From the NCBI RefSeq assembly GCF_900102945.1, contig NZ_FNGI01000008.1, positions 1 to 64,000 on the forward strand: a stretch of 64,000 nt of DNA, read 5' to 3'. Positions 1-9,441 of the stretch are shown here, piece by piece. The stretch is from Modicisalibacter muralis (GTDB lineage: Bacteria > Pseudomonadota > Gammaproteobacteria > Pseudomonadales > Halomonadaceae). The translations under genes were made by a program, and so were the position numbers. How positions within the stretch are numbered: position 1 is the stretch's first letter; each line of letters starts with the position of its first letter. Under the pieces are notes generated by a model, which was given only the letters and a program-made list of their open reading frames with translations, was not told where the DNA came from and ran no database searches.

Positions 1-96
1 CCACCAGGAAGCAAGCTTCCCGTGCTGCCGCTCGACTTGCATGTGTTAGGCCTGCCGCCAGCGTTCAATCTGAGCCATGATCAAACTCTTCAGTTG
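1..96 (-). rRNA. rrs: 16S ribosomal RNA, 5' end (partial)
   Basis: The reverse complement reads as the universal start of bacterial 16S rRNA (AGAGTTTGATCATGGCTCAG at 69-88, then the start of helix 6 with the GTCGAGCGGCAGCACGGGAA region). Aligning with the E. coli 5' end puts the mature terminus near position 96. The gene runs leftward out of the window, so only about 96 nt are seen. It lies downstream of tyrS on the same strand, with its own promoter between them. Confidence 0.97.
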
Positions 97-245
97 CAAT
101 CATTGTGATCCTTGCCCTTCCGAAGAAGAAAGCGGATCAAGCTTGGCTCGAGCTCAAACGTCTCAAACTTGACGAGTCGCTTGTCTCGATCGTCGGTGAC
201 TGATCACCGCATCGTCGACAAGCGCCCACATGAATTACCTGATCG

Positions 246-259
246 ATTGTTAAAGAGCG
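246..259 (-). promoter_or_regulatory. rRNA leader boxA antitermination element
   Basis: On the minus strand this reads CGCTCTTTAACAAT, matching the conserved rrn boxA (TGCTCTTTAACA). It sits about 150 nt upstream of the mature 16S 5' end and downstream of the predicted rrn promoter, as expected for the Nus-factor antitermination site of an rrn leader. Confidence 0.85.
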
Positions 260-318
260 TCGCAACTTGCGTCTGCGCCAGGACTAAAACCCTGACTGCC
301 TCGCTGCGAGAGAGGCGT

Positions 319-346
319 ATTCTACCGATCCCGCGCGGCCTGACAA
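319..346 (-). promoter_or_regulatory. rrn P1-type sigma-70 promoter
   Basis: On the minus strand there is a -35 TTGTCA (341-346), a 16-bp spacer and a -10 TAGAAT (319-324). A GC-rich discriminator (ACGCCTCTC) follows, typical of stringently controlled rRNA promoters, and an A/T tract around 360-370 could act as an UP element. Transcription would begin near position 312 and run through boxA into the 16S gene. The promoter lies just beyond the tyrS stop. Confidence 0.75.
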
Positions 347-404
347 GCCCTTGGCGCGAAAAAAGTTTATCTGGGTCATCAGGTGGTCATATTCACGACG
401 AGAA

Positions 405-1604
405 TCAGCTTAGCGTGACTCGCGCATAGCGCTTCTTGCCCGCCTGGATCACATAACTGCTGCCGGTATCGAGCATGTGATCGCGCGCCACCACTTCGCC
501 ATCGACCTTGACCCGGCCATTGCCGAGCATATCCTTGGCCTGGGCGCTGTTGTTGGCCAGGTTGGCGCGATTGAGCACCGCCGCGATCGGCACCTGGCCA
601 CTGCCTTCGAAATCGATGCTGACTTCCGGCATGTCTGCCGGCAATTCGCCCTCGGCTAACTGATTGCCGGCCGAGCGATGGGCGTTGGCGGCGGCTTCAT
701 CGTCGTGATAGCGCGCGATCAGCTCACGCGCCAGCGCCATCTTGATATCGCGCGGATTGCCTCCGCTATCGATATCACGGCGCAGCGTGTCGATTTCGTC
801 GTTGGATTTGAGCGAGAGCAGTTCGAAATAGCGCCACATCAAGCTGTCGGGCATCGATACCAGCTTGTTGAACATCGCACCCGGTGCCTCGTCGAGACCG
901 ACATAGTTATCCAGTGACTTGGACATCTTCTGCACGCCATCGAGCCCTTCGAGCAGTGGCATGGTGATGACGACCTGCGGCGTCTGGCCGAAGTGCTTCT
1001 GAACTTCGCGCCCCATCAACAAATTGAACTTCTGGTCGGTACCGCCCAACTCGACATCCGCTTCGAGTGCCACGGAGTCGTAGCCCTGTACCAGCGGGTA
1101 GAGGAACTCGTGGATGGAAATCGATTGATTCGCCTTGTAGCGCTTATCGAAGTCGTCGCGCTCGAGCATGCGCGCCACGGTACTCTGGGCCGCCAGCTCG
1201 ATCATGTCGGCAGCGCCAAGCTTGCTGAACCACTCGGCATTGAAGCGCACCTCGGTCCTGGCTGGGTCGAGTATCTTGAACACCTGCTCCTTGTAGGTCT
1301 GGGCGTTAGCCTTGACCTCGCCTTCAGTGAGCGGCTTGCGGGTGACGTTCTTGCCGGTCGGGTCGCCGATGCGCCCGGTGAAATCGCCAATCAGAAAGAT
1401 GACCTCATGACCCAGGTCCTGGAACTGGCGCATCTTGGTCAGCAGCACGCTATGCCCGAGATGCAGGTCGGGCGCCGTGGGATCGAAACCGGCCTTGATA
1501 CGCAGCTTGCGCCCCGAGGCGAGCTTCTCTTTCAACTCATCCTCGAGCAGAATCTCGTGGGCGCCGCGCTTGAGCAGCGCCAGCGCATCGGCGACGTCGG
1601 TCAT
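405..1604 (-). CDS. tyrS: Tyrosine--tRNA ligase
   Basis: Charges tRNA-Tyr with tyrosine in the cytoplasm. The 399-residue protein has the class I signatures HLGH (residues 48-51) and KMSKS (226-230), and a C-terminal S4 RNA-binding domain (about 337-397). Length matches the bacterial TyrRS family; the KMSKS loop and general look suit the TyrZ-like branch found next to rRNA operons in Pseudomonas. It is divergent from anmK and is followed on its own strand by the rrn promoter. Confidence 0.97.
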   Translation of the reverse strand: MTDVADALALLKRGAHEILLEDELKEKLASGRKLRIKAGFDPTAPDLHLGHSVLLTKMRQFQDLGHEVIFLIGDFTGRIGDPTGKNVTRKPLTEGEVKANAQTYKEQVFKILDPARTEVRFNAEWFSKLGAADMIELAAQSTVARMLERDDFDKRYKANQSISIHEFLYPLVQGYDSVALEADVELGGTDQKFNLLMGREVQKHFGQTPQVVITMPLLEGLDGVQKMSKSLDNYVGLDEAPGAMFNKLVSMPDSLMWRYFELLSLKSNDEIDTLRRDIDSGGNPRDIKMALARELIARYHDDEAAANAHRSAGNQLAEGELPADMPEVSIDFEGSGQVPIAAVLNRANLANNSAQAKDMLGNGRVKVDGEVVARDHMLDTGSSYVIQAGKKRYARVTLS

Positions 1605-1726
1605 CGTATCCCTCTCTCAAAAATGGTTTCTGGCCACTGAAAACGAGTTGCCTGGACGAATGGTGCAGGATGTTAGCATGTCTTGACGCGACGGTTGAGC
1701 GCCCGAATCTTACAGGAGAGTTGAGG

Positions 1727-2860
1727 ATGCCTTTATTTGTCGGCTTGATGTCCGGCACCAGTCTTGACGGCGTCGATGCCGCGCTGGTGCGCTGCGGCGA
1801 AGGTGCTCCCCAACTGCTTGAGGCCGTGGGCGTAAGCATGCCCGAGGAATTGCGTCAGCGGCTGTTGGCGTTATGTCAGGCACGCAACGTCTCGTTCAGC
1901 GAACTGGCCGCTGCCGAGACGGCGTTCTGCCGACTCCAGGCCGAAGCCGTCGCCAAACTCCTCGACAAAAGCGATACCCCGCGCGAAGCGATAACGGCGA
2001 TCGGCAGCCACGGCCAGACCATCGAGCATGCGCCTTATGGCTTCCAACCCGGCGGCGAGCCTGCGTATACCTGCCAACTGGACAACCCCAGCCTGCTCGC
2101 CGAACTCTGCGGCATCGATGTCGTTGCAGACTTCCGTCGCCGCGACCTGGCGGCCGGCGGCCAGGCGGCGCCGTTGGCACCGGCCTTTCATGCCGCGCTG
2201 TTCGCCGCGCCCGGCGAATGGCGATTGGTGCTGAATCTCGGCGGCTTCGCCAACTTGACGCTGTTGCCACCGGTTTCTCTCGATGCGCCGGTGATCGGCT
2301 TCGACACCGGCCCGGCCAACGCCTTGCTGGATGACTGGCATGCCAGCCACCACACCGGCCGCTACGATGCCAATGGCCGGTGGGCCGCCAGCGGCCAGGT
2401 CGACCAGACCCTGCTTGCCCGCCTGTTGGATGATGATTTCTTTCGTCGCCTGCCGCCCAAGAGCACCGGACGCGAACGGTTTCATCGCGACTGGCTCGAG
2501 GCTCGGCTCAGCGGCGATGAAGCACCGCAAGACGTTCAGGCGACACTCGCCGAACTGACCGCCGCCAGTGTCGCGCTCGGTGTCGACCAGGCCATGCGAC
2601 AGCACTCCGCCAGCGGCGCAATGACGCTGATCCCGTGTGGTGGCGGAGCACATAATGCCGATCTGATGAAGCGCTTGGCGCGGCGGCTGCCCGGCGTCGC
2701 CATTGCCAACTGCGATAGTTTCGGCTGGTCGCCCGACTGGCTGGAAGCCGGCGCCTTCGCCTGGCTGGCGTGGCGGCGTATCGAGCGCCTGCCCGGCAAC
2801 CTGGCCTCGGTCACCGGCGCCGTGGGAGCGCGGGTGCTCGGCGGAATGTATAGCGCCTGA
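1727..2860 (+). CDS. anmK: Anhydro-N-acetylmuramic acid kinase
   Basis: Phosphorylates and opens 1,6-anhydro-MurNAc released from recycled peptidoglycan, giving MurNAc-6-phosphate in the cytoplasm. The protein opens with the family signature GLMSGTSLDGVD and has the sugar-kinase/actin-like GFDTGPANALLDDW and PCGGGAHN motifs. The ATG at 1727 is chosen because AGGAG lies about 10 nt upstream and because the protein then starts like E. coli AnmK. A longer reading from 1670 only adds non-conserved residues. In Pseudomonas a peptidase gene separates this gene from tyrZ; here the two are directly divergent. Confidence 0.95.
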   Translation: MPLFVGLMSGTSLDGVDAALVRCGEGAPQLLEAVGVSMPEELRQRLLALCQARNVSFSELAAAETAFCRLQAEAVAKLLDKSDTPREAITAIGSHGQTIEHAPYGFQPGGEPAYTCQLDNPSLLAELCGIDVVADFRRRDLAAGGQAAPLAPAFHAALFAAPGEWRLVLNLGGFANLTLLPPVSLDAPVIGFDTGPANALLDDWHASHHTGRYDANGRWAASGQVDQTLLARLLDDDFFRRLPPKSTGRERFHRDWLEARLSGDEAPQDVQATLAELTAASVALGVDQAMRQHSASGAMTLIPCGGGAHNADLMKRLARRLPGVAIANCDSFGWSPDWLEAGAFAWLAWRRIERLPGNLASVTGAVGARVLGGMYSA

Positions 2861-2881
2861 GTTGATGCAAGCAGCGGAGCG

Positions 2882-4015
2882 CTAAAAATCGTCCCCGTCG
2901 CGCAAGGAAAGATGGCTGTCGGCATTGGCGGCGCCATCCTGAATACCGCCATACTTGATCATGACCCGCAGATCGTTGGCGGAGTCGGCATGCACCAGCG
3001 CCACGTCCTCGCTGACCCGTCCATCGCAATAAAGCGCATAGAGTGCCTGGTCGAAAGTCTGCATGCCCAGTTCGCGCGAGCGCGCCATGACATCCTTGAT
3101 CTCGGCCACGCTGCCTTTGCGAATCAAATCGCTGACCAACGGCGAGCGCAACAGCACCTCGGTCGCCACGCAGCGTCCTTCCGCGTCGATCGTCGGTAGC
3201 AATTGCTGGGCGACGATGGCCTTGAGGTTGAGCGACAGATCCAACCAGACTTGCCCATGGCGCTCCGCGGGAAAGAAGTGAATGATGCGTTCCAGCGCCT
3301 GGTTGGCGTTATTGGCATGCAGCGTCGCCAGGCACAGCTGCCCCGTCTCGGCGAAGGCCAGGGCATGCTCCATGGTCTCGCGGCTGCGCACCTCGCCGAT
3401 CATGATCACATCCGGCGACTGGCGCAGGGCATTCTTCAGCGCGACCTCGAACGACTCGGTATCGATGCCCACCTCACGCTGACTGATGATCGCGCGGTGG
3501 TGCGAATGGATATACTCGATGGGGTCCTCGATACAGATGATATGACCGCCCTGCGTCTCGTTGCGATGCTGGATCATCGATGCCAATGTCGTCGATTTGC
3601 CGACCCCCGAGCCACCCACCACGAACACCAGTCCGCGCTTGAGCGTTGCCAGCTCGCCGAGCGCCGGTGGCAGGGACAACGCATCGAGGCGGGGAATATC
3701 GAAGGCGATGCGGCGGATCACCATCGCCATCTGACTACGCTGATAGAAGGCGCTGACGCGAAAGCGCCCCTTGCCTTGCAGGCTCAGCGCGAAGTTGGCC
3801 TCGTGCTCGGCCTCGAAGCGCTCGCGCTGCCCTTCAGGCAGCGTCGCCATGACCAGTTCGCGCACCTGTTTTACCGATAGCGCCTTGCCCCCCAGCGGCA
3901 CCAACTGGCCACTGATCTTGAGATTGGGCGGGGCATTGGTCGAGATCAGCAGATCCGAAGCCTGCTTCTCGATCATGATGCTCAGTAACTGCTGTAACCA
4001 TTCACCCGGAGTCAT
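2882..4015 (-). CDS. pilU: Type IV pilus retraction accessory ATPase PilU
   Basis: PilT-dependent ATPase that helps depolymerise type IV pili for twitching motility. It acts at the cytoplasmic side of the inner membrane. The 377-residue protein has a Walker A GGSGVGKST (about 134-142), Asp box EDPIEY, Walker B DVIMIGEVR and His box TLHANNANQ. It lacks the AIRNLIRE retraction signature seen in the neighbouring pilT, which, with the longer C-terminus, supports PilU. It lies 34 bp downstream of pilT on the same strand, so the two are probably co-transcribed. Confidence 0.95.
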   Translation of the reverse strand: MTPGEWLQQLLSIMIEKQASDLLISTNAPPNLKISGQLVPLGGKALSVKQVRELVMATLPEGQRERFEAEHEANFALSLQGKGRFRVSAFYQRSQMAMVIRRIAFDIPRLDALSLPPALGELATLKRGLVFVVGGSGVGKSTTLASMIQHRNETQGGHIICIEDPIEYIHSHHRAIISQREVGIDTESFEVALKNALRQSPDVIMIGEVRSRETMEHALAFAETGQLCLATLHANNANQALERIIHFFPAERHGQVWLDLSLNLKAIVAQQLLPTIDAEGRCVATEVLLRSPLVSDLIRKGSVAEIKDVMARSRELGMQTFDQALYALYCDGRVSEDVALVHADSANDLRVMIKYGGIQDGAANADSHLSLRDGDDF

Positions 4016-4049
4016 GATCCATCACCTGCGTGGTCTCTGTATGATTGCC

Positions 4050-5087
4050 TCACGCCTCGGGCAGTATGCTCTTCGCCTTCGATTGAGCTTCCTGGCGCGA
4101 TACCACGTTCTCGTTGACCAGCCTGGCCAGCGCCGCATCGAGCGTCTGCATGCCTTGGCCCCCACCGGTCTGGATTGCCGAATAGATTTGCGCGACCTTG
4201 TCCTCGCGGATCAGATTGCGTATCGCCGAGGTCGCCACCAGAATCTCGTGAGCCGCCACTCGCCCGCCGCCCTGACGCTTGAGCAGCGTCTGCGAGATCA
4301 CGCCCTGCAACGATTCGGAGAGCATCGAACGTACCATGGCTTTTTCATCGCCGGGAAAGACGTCGACGATCCTGTCCACGGTCTTCGCCGCCGACGTGGT
4401 GTGCAGCGTGCCGAACACCAGGTGGCCGGTTTCAGCGGCCGTCAACGCCAGTCGAATGGTTTCCAGGTCACGCATCTCGCCGAGCAGAATCACGTCGGGG
4501 TCTTCGCGCAGCGCCGAGCGCAGTGCCTGGGTAAAACCTTGGGTATCGCGGTGTACCTCGCGCTGATTGACCAGGCTGCGCTTGCTGACGTGAACGAATT
4601 CGACCGGATCCTCGATGGTCAGGATATGGTCGTAGCGCGTCGCGTTGATGTAATCGATCAACGCCGCCAGGGTGGTCGACTTGCCCGACCCGGTCGGGCC
4701 GGTCACCAGCACAAGCCCGCGCGGCAGAGAGGCCAGGCTGCGAAACACGTCGCCCAGCTCCAGGTCCTCCATGGTCAGCACCTCGGAAGGGATGGTGCGG
4801 AACACCGCGCCGGCCCCACGGCCATGGTTGAAGACGTTGACACGAAAACGTGCGACGCCGGGAACCTCGAAGGAGAAGTCGGTTTCCAGAAATTCTTCGT
4901 AGTCACGACGCTGAAGGTCGCCCATGATGTCGTAAATCAGCTTGCGGACCTCGCGGTCCTCCATCGCCGGTACGTTAAGGCGGCGAATGTCACCGTCGAC
5001 GCGAATCATCGGCGGCAAACCGGCGGACAGGTGCAGATCCGACGCCTTCTGCTTTGCCGAGAATGCCAGCAGTTCGGTAATATCCAT
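4050..5087 (-). CDS. pilT: Type IV pilus retraction ATPase PilT
   Basis: Hexameric ATPase that powers type IV pilus retraction and twitching. The 345-residue protein has Walker A GPTGSGKST (130-138), Asp box TIEDPVEF, Walker B DVILLGEMR, His box GTLHTTSA and the hallmark SAIRNLIRE motif near the C-terminus. Length equals that of the Pseudomonas protein. It is divergent from yggS across about 55 bp, an arrangement conserved in pseudomonads. No other pilus genes are in the window. Confidence 0.97.
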   Translation of the reverse strand: MDITELLAFSAKQKASDLHLSAGLPPMIRVDGDIRRLNVPAMEDREVRKLIYDIMGDLQRRDYEEFLETDFSFEVPGVARFRVNVFNHGRGAGAVFRTIPSEVLTMEDLELGDVFRSLASLPRGLVLVTGPTGSGKSTTLAALIDYINATRYDHILTIEDPVEFVHVSKRSLVNQREVHRDTQGFTQALRSALREDPDVILLGEMRDLETIRLALTAAETGHLVFGTLHTTSAAKTVDRIVDVFPGDEKAMVRSMLSESLQGVISQTLLKRQGGGRVAAHEILVATSAIRNLIREDKVAQIYSAIQTGGGQGMQTLDAALARLVNENVVSRQEAQSKAKSILPEA

Positions 5088-5142
5088 GCGGTTCCCCTGC
5101 GCTTTCTTATTAAGGTTCTGCCCACTTCAAGGTTTTACCATC

Positions 5143-5841
5143 ATGCCAGACGCTCAGGTTAGCGAAACTCTCGATAATGCGCGCCAACGCTTGGCCCAGG
5201 CATTACGAGACGCCGATCGCCCGGCTGGGCATGCGCGCCTGCTGGCTGTCAGCAAGACCAAGCCCGCTGCCCTGATCCGCGAAGCCTACGCCTGCGGACA
5301 ACGCGAATTTGGCGAGAACTACCTTCAGGAAGCGCTCGACAAACAAGCTGAACTCGCCGACCTCGACGCTATCGTCTGGCATTTCATCGGCCCATTGCAA
5401 TCGAACAAGACGCGCGATGTCGCCGAACATTTCGCCTGGGTGCATAGCATCGACCGCGCCAAGGTGGCTCGCCGCCTGTCGCGGCAGCGCCCCAGCGGTC
5501 TGGAGCCGTTGAACGTCTGCCTGCAAGTCAATATCAGTGGCGAGGCCAGCAAGGCCGGCGTGGCGCCGCATGACCTCGACGCCCTGGCCGATGAGGTCGT
5601 CGCGCTGCCCAATTTGCGCCTGCGCGGGCTGATGGCGATACCCGCACCGGCAAGCGACCCGGTCGCGCAGCGCCAGCCGTTGGCACGCCTGCGTCAACTG
5701 CAGGAAGCGCTACGCCAACGCTTGCCGCAAGCACCGCTCGATACACTCTCGATGGGCATGAGCGACGATCTGGAGGCAGCGATACAGGAAGGCGCTACCC
5801 TGGTGCGCCTGGGCACCGCCATTTTCGGCGCTCGCGCCTGA
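5143..5841 (+). CDS. yggS: PLP homeostasis protein (YggS/PLPBP family)
   Basis: Single-domain pyridoxal-phosphate binding protein implicated in vitamin B6 and amino-acid homeostasis; no enzymatic activity is established for the family. The 232-residue protein carries the PLP-lysine motif LLAVSKTKP (Lys38), FGENYLQE, WHFIGPLQSNK and the C-terminal SMGMSDDLEAAI signature. The start at 5143 is chosen because homology to the family begins here; an upstream in-frame extension would overlap pilT antisense. It is directly upstream of proC, the classic yggS-proC-yggT association. Confidence 0.94.
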   Translation: MPDAQVSETLDNARQRLAQALRDADRPAGHARLLAVSKTKPAALIREAYACGQREFGENYLQEALDKQAELADLDAIVWHFIGPLQSNKTRDVAEHFAWVHSIDRAKVARRLSRQRPSGLEPLNVCLQVNISGEASKAGVAPHDLDALADEVVALPNLRLRGLMAIPAPASDPVAQRQPLARLRQLQEALRQRLPQAPLDTLSMGMSDDLEAAIQEGATLVRLGTAIFGARA

Positions 5842-5957
5842 TCGCCGACTTTTAAGGCGCCCAAACATACGCAACTGGCTCTAGCGCCCGAACATGCGCA
5901 ACTGACACTCACCGGCTCTCCGGTCCTTACTACCCTGGCTACAAAGGACACATTGCA

Positions 5958-6785
5958 ATGGCAAGCCAAGTTACCTTCATCGGCGCCGGGAATATGGCCA
6001 GCGCCATCTTCGGAGGCATGATCGACGGCGGATACCCGGCCGACGCGATCACAGCCACCGCCCGTGACGACAATCGGCTCGCCCCGCTGCGCAGCCGTTA
6101 CGGCATTCATGCCACGACCGACAACGACGCCGCCGTGGCTAACGCCGACGTGGTGGTGCTGGCGGTCAAGCCGCAGGTCATGCGCGCGGTCTGCGAGGCC
6201 ATGCGCGATGCCGTGCAGACGCGCAAACCGCTGATCGTCTCGGTCGCCGCCGGGCTGACCGCCGAGACCCTTGACGACTGGCTGGGCGGCGGCCTGGCGG
6301 TGATTCGCTGTATGCCCAACACACCCTCGTTGGTCGGTGCCGGCGCTTCGGGGCTGTACGCCAACGCCCGCGTCAGCGATGATCAGCGCTCGCTTGCCAC
6401 TACGCTGCTCGAAGCCGTGGGTCTGGTGGAATGGGTCGACGACGAAGCATTGCTGGAAGCCGTTACCGCCGTCTCGGGTAGCGGCCCGGCTTACTTCTTC
6501 CTGATTTTCGAGGCACTGGAAGACGCCGGAAAGCGTCTCGGCCTGCCGCCACAGAGCGCTCGACGCCTGGCACTGCAGACCGCCTTCGGTGCCGCCAGGA
6601 TGGCCCAGCAGAGTGAGTTCGACCCGGCACAGCTCAAGCGCAACGTGATGTCGCCCGGCGGCACCACCGAACGCGCCATCCAGAGTTTCGAGGATGGCGG
6701 CCTGCGCCAGTTGTTCGAGAATGCCACCCAGGCCTGCGCGCTACGCGCCCGGGAAATGGCCGAAGAACTCGGCAAGAAAAGTTAG
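5958..6785 (+). CDS. proC: Pyrroline-5-carboxylate reductase
   Basis: NAD(P)H-dependent last step of proline synthesis, pyrroline-5-carboxylate to proline. The 275-residue protein starts with a Rossmann motif (FIGAGNMASAIFGG) and has the C-terminal dimerisation signature VTAVSGSGPAYFF and VMSPGGTTERAI. AAAGGA lies upstream of the ATG. Proline is also a compatible solute in halotolerant bacteria. The TAG stop at 6783-6785 coincides with the left end of an inverted-repeat element. Confidence 0.97.
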   Translation: MASQVTFIGAGNMASAIFGGMIDGGYPADAITATARDDNRLAPLRSRYGIHATTDNDAAVANADVVVLAVKPQVMRAVCEAMRDAVQTRKPLIVSVAAGLTAETLDDWLGGGLAVIRCMPNTPSLVGAGASGLYANARVSDDQRSLATTLLEAVGLVEWVDDEALLEAVTAVSGSGPAYFFLIFEALEDAGKRLGLPPQSARRLALQTAFGAARMAQQSEFDPAQLKRNVMSPGGTTERAIQSFEDGGLRQLFENATQACALRAREMAEELGKKS

Positions 6786-6939
6786 GCGCTGTCTGAAAAG
6801 TCGGCGAGCAATGATCAGACAAGGCAAAAAAAGCGAAAAGGCGGAGTTTACTGAAGTAAATGAGTACTTTGATCGGACTCGCGCCCGAGCTGATTTTTAA
6901 CGCCGTATGGTCGAGCGCAGACAGTTTTCAGACAGTGCC
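6785..6939. mobile_element. Short non-autonomous inverted-repeat element (MITE-like)
   Basis: A 155-bp segment bounded by 15-bp terminal inverted repeats. The left end GGCGCTGTCTGAAAA (6785-6799) is matched by the complement of TTTTCAGACAGTGCC (6925-6939), 14 of 15 bases. The interior is non-coding and more A-rich than the flanks; its core (GGAGTTTACTGAAGTAAATG) resembles intergenic repeats I recall from several gammaproteobacteria. It fills most of the proC-yggT spacer. No transposase gene is present, and I see no clear target-site duplication. Confidence 0.6.
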
Positions 6940-6978
6940 TGGTCAGCGTAGTTTATCGATTTAACACGGAGGAGCCCC

Positions 6979-7569
6979 ATGGGCAGCCAACTGGGAAGTG
7001 CCGGCCTGATGCTGGTCAACACCCTGATCAACATTTACTTGTTCCTGCTGATGCTGCGTTTCCTGCTGCAGGCATCGCGCGCCGACTACTACAACCCGCT
7101 CAGCCAGTCGGTGGTCAAGGTGACTCAGCCGGTGGTCAAGCCACTGCAAGGCTTCCTGCGCCCGGTTGGGCGTTTCGACCTGGCCACGCTGGGTGCCGGG
7201 TTCATCATCAAGGCGATCAGCATCATCGCCATCATGCAGCTCGCCATCGGTGTCATGCCACCCATCGGTGGGATCGCCATCGCCTCGCTGGCGGCACTGG
7301 CCAGCGCGATTCTCAAGATCTACTTCTTCGCGCTGATCGCCATGATCATCCTGAGCTGGGTCGCACCGCAGGCCAGCCACCCCGGGGCGCTGCTGATCTT
7401 TCAACTGGTCGAGCCGATCATGGCGCCGGTACGCAAGGTCATCCCGCCGCTGGGCATGATCGACCTCTCGCCGATCATCGTGTTCATCGCCATCAACCTG
7501 ATCGATGGTATCGTGGTCGGCTCACTGACCCGGGCCGCCGGCATTTCCGGCGCCCTGGTCGGCCTGTAG
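6979..7569 (+). CDS. yggT: YggT family integral membrane protein
   Basis: Small inner-membrane protein of the YggT family. Function is not firmly known, though roles in osmotic stress, division and cell shape have been proposed. The 196-residue protein has two related halves, each with two membrane segments and the family pattern R(F/-)LLQ...NPLSQSVVKVTQPVVKPLQ, then SWVAPQASHPG...LVEPIMAPVRKVIPPLGMID. A strong GGAGGAG precedes the ATG. The position after yggS-proC is conserved. Confidence 0.93.
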   Translation: MGSQLGSAGLMLVNTLINIYLFLLMLRFLLQASRADYYNPLSQSVVKVTQPVVKPLQGFLRPVGRFDLATLGAGFIIKAISIIAIMQLAIGVMPPIGGIAIASLAALASAILKIYFFALIAMIILSWVAPQASHPGALLIFQLVEPIMAPVRKVIPPLGMIDLSPIIVFIAINLIDGIVVGSLTRAAGISGALVGL

Positions 7570-7645
7570 CGGCAGGCCTGTCAACGACATGCGGATAAGC
7601 GGGGCTCGTTCGAGCCTCGCGCTGGATACTGGATAACCGACGACA

Positions 7646-8803
7646 ATGCCCGAGACGCTTCCCGCCGATTCGGTCGGCTTGGTGACGCCGCAAACAGCGC
7701 ACTTCGACGATCCACTCGCGTTGGCCTGCGGCAAGACGCTACCGGCCTACGAGCTGGTCTACGAAACCTATGGCGAACTCAATGCCGCGGGCAGCAACGC
7801 GGTGTTGATCTGCCATGCCTTATCGGGGAATCATCACGCCGCTGGCTATCACGGCACGCAAGAACGCAAACCCGGCTGGTGGGACGCGCATATCGGACCT
7901 GGCAAAACCATCGATACCAATCGCTTCTTCGTCGTCTCGCTGAACAACCTCGGTGGCTGTCATGGCACCACCGGTCCTTGCAGTATCAATCCCGAGACCG
8001 ATCGCCAATGGGGACCGGAGTTCCCGGTGATAACGGTCGCCGACTGGGTGCACAGCCAGGCACGCCTGGCCGATCGGCTCGGTATCGAGCGCTTCGCCGC
8101 GGTGATCGGCGGCAGCCTCGGTGGCATGCAGGTATTGCAATGGACGCTGGATTATCCCCAGCGCATCGCCAACGCGGTGGTCATCGCCGCCACGCCGCGT
8201 CTCTCGGCGCAGAACATCGCCTTCAACGAAGTCGCTCGCCAAGCCATTCGCTCGGACCCCGACTTCCATGACGGCTGGTACGACGAGCACGGCACGCTGC
8301 CCAAGCGCGGCCTGAAGCTGGCGCGCATGGTCGGCCATATCACCTATCTTTCCGAGCACTCGATGGGCGCCAAGTTCGGCCGCGACCTGCGCAGTGATGA
8401 ACTCAACTTCGGTTACGACGTCGAGTTCCAGGTCGAGTCCTACCTGCGCTACCAGGGCGACATGTTCTCCACCGCCTTCGATGCCAATACCTATCTGCTG
8501 ATGACAAAGGCGCTGGACTACTTCGACCCCGCCGGCGCTCATGGCGGCGACCTGGCCGCCGCGCTGGCCCCGGCCCAGTGCCCGTTCCTGGTGGTGAGTT
8601 TCTCCACCGATTGGCGCTTCGCCCCCGAGCGCTCACGCGAACTGGTCGATGCCCTGGTACGTGCCGGCAAGTCGGTCAGCTACGCCGAGATCGACTCGCT
8701 GTACGGCCACGATGCCTTCCTGCTGCCGGATGAGCGCTATCAAGCGGTATTCAGCGGTTTCATGAAGCGCGTGGTGCGCGATTTACGTCTGGAGGGCAAA
8801 TGA
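7646..8803 (+). CDS. metX: Homoserine O-acyltransferase (MetX)
   Basis: Activates homoserine for methionine synthesis by acylating its hydroxyl. The 385-residue alpha/beta-hydrolase has the oxyanion/nucleophile motif [10 protein letters not shown] (Ser157), [22 protein letters not shown] and a C-terminal YGHDAFLLP containing the catalytic His. Gammaproteobacterial MetX enzymes of this type often use succinyl-CoA; the sequence alone does not let me decide between acetyl and succinyl. It overlaps metW by 4 nt (ATGA), so the two are translationally coupled. No SAM riboswitch was recognised upstream. Confidence 0.95.
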   Translation: MPETLPADSVGLVTPQTAHFDDPLALACGKTLPAYELVYETYGELNAAGSNAVLICHALSGNHHAAGYHGTQERKPGWWDAHIGPGKTIDTNRFFVVSLNNLGGCHGTTGPCSINPETDRQWGPEFPVITVADWVHSQARLADRLGIERFAAVIGGSLGGMQVLQWTLDYPQRIANAVVIAATPRLSAQNIAFNEVARQAIRSDPDFHDGWYDEHGTLPKRGLKLARMVGHITYLSEHSMGAKFGRDLRSDELNFGYDVEFQVESYLRYQGDMFSTAFDANTYLLMTKALDYFDPAGAHGGDLAAALAPAQCPFLVVSFSTDWRFAPERSRELVDALVRAGKSVSYAEIDSLYGHDAFLLPDERYQAVFSGFMKRVVRDLRLEGK

Positions 8804-9441
8804 TGCGTGCCGATCTCGAGCTGATCTATGCCTGGGTGCCCAACGGCGCCCGCGTTCTCGACCTGGGCTGCGGCGACGGCACCCTGCTCGATGCCCTGGC
8901 GCGCGACAAGGGCGTGTCCGGCTACGGCCTGGAGATCGACCTGGACGGCATCACCGCCTGCCTCGAGAAAGGCGTCAACGTCATCGAACAGGACCTCGAT
9001 CAGGGCCTGGCCAACTTCGACGACGATGCCTGCGACATGGTGATCATGACCCAGGCCCTGCAGGCCCTGCGACGCCCCGATCGCATGCTCGACGAGATGC
9101 TGCGAGTCGCCGGCGAGTGCATCATCACCTTTCCCAACTTCGCCTATTGGCGGCACCGCTTCTATCTTGGTTTCAAGGGCTACATGCCGGTTTCCAAGTC
9201 GCTGCCGCATGCCTGGTACGATACGCCCAACATCCACCTGTCGACGTTCAACGACTTCGAACGACTGTGCCGCGACAAGGGCTTGGTCATCACTGACAGG
9301 GCGGTCGGCAATGGTGACCATGAAGGGCATTGGAGTTCACGGCTGTGGCCCAACCTGTTCGGTGAAACTGCGGTGTTCCGTGTCAGTCGCCGCGACCGGG
9401 TCAGCCGCCAGGCAAACGGCCAAGGGGGAAGCGAGCCATGA
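8800..9441 (+). CDS. metW: Methionine biosynthesis protein MetW
   Basis: Methyltransferase-fold protein that partners MetX; in several proteobacteria it is needed for full MetX activity. The 213-residue protein has the SAM-binding motif [12 protein letters not shown] near the N-terminus, plus the family-specific [12 protein letters not shown] and [12 protein letters not shown]. The start overlaps the metX stop (ATGA). A second ATG immediately follows, so the start could be one codon later. The stop overlaps the next gene by 4 nt. Confidence 0.94.
   Translation: MMRADLELIYAWVPNGARVLDLGCGDGTLLDALARDKGVSGYGLEIDLDGITACLEKGVNVIEQDLDQGLANFDDDACDMVIMTQALQALRRPDRMLDEMLRVAGECIITFPNFAYWRHRFYLGFKGYMPVSKSLPHAWYDTPNIHLSTFNDFERLCRDKGLVITDRAVGNGDHEGHWSSRLWPNLFGETAVFRVSRRDRVSRQANGQGGSEP

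Noticed and set aside
112-429. 105-codon frame over the rrn promoter and leader
   Set aside because: It runs antisense through boxA and the rrn promoter, has no homology signal, and lacks a good ribosome-binding site.
3771-5162. 463-codon open frame across pilU and pilT on the plus strand
   Set aside because: Shadow of two well-identified ATPase genes; no motif of its own. Similar long shadows exist opposite ftsH, nusA and carA.
7570-7645. Possible SAM riboswitch before metX
   Set aside because: The spacer is only 76 bp and shows no SAM-I, SAM-II or SAM-IV core pattern.
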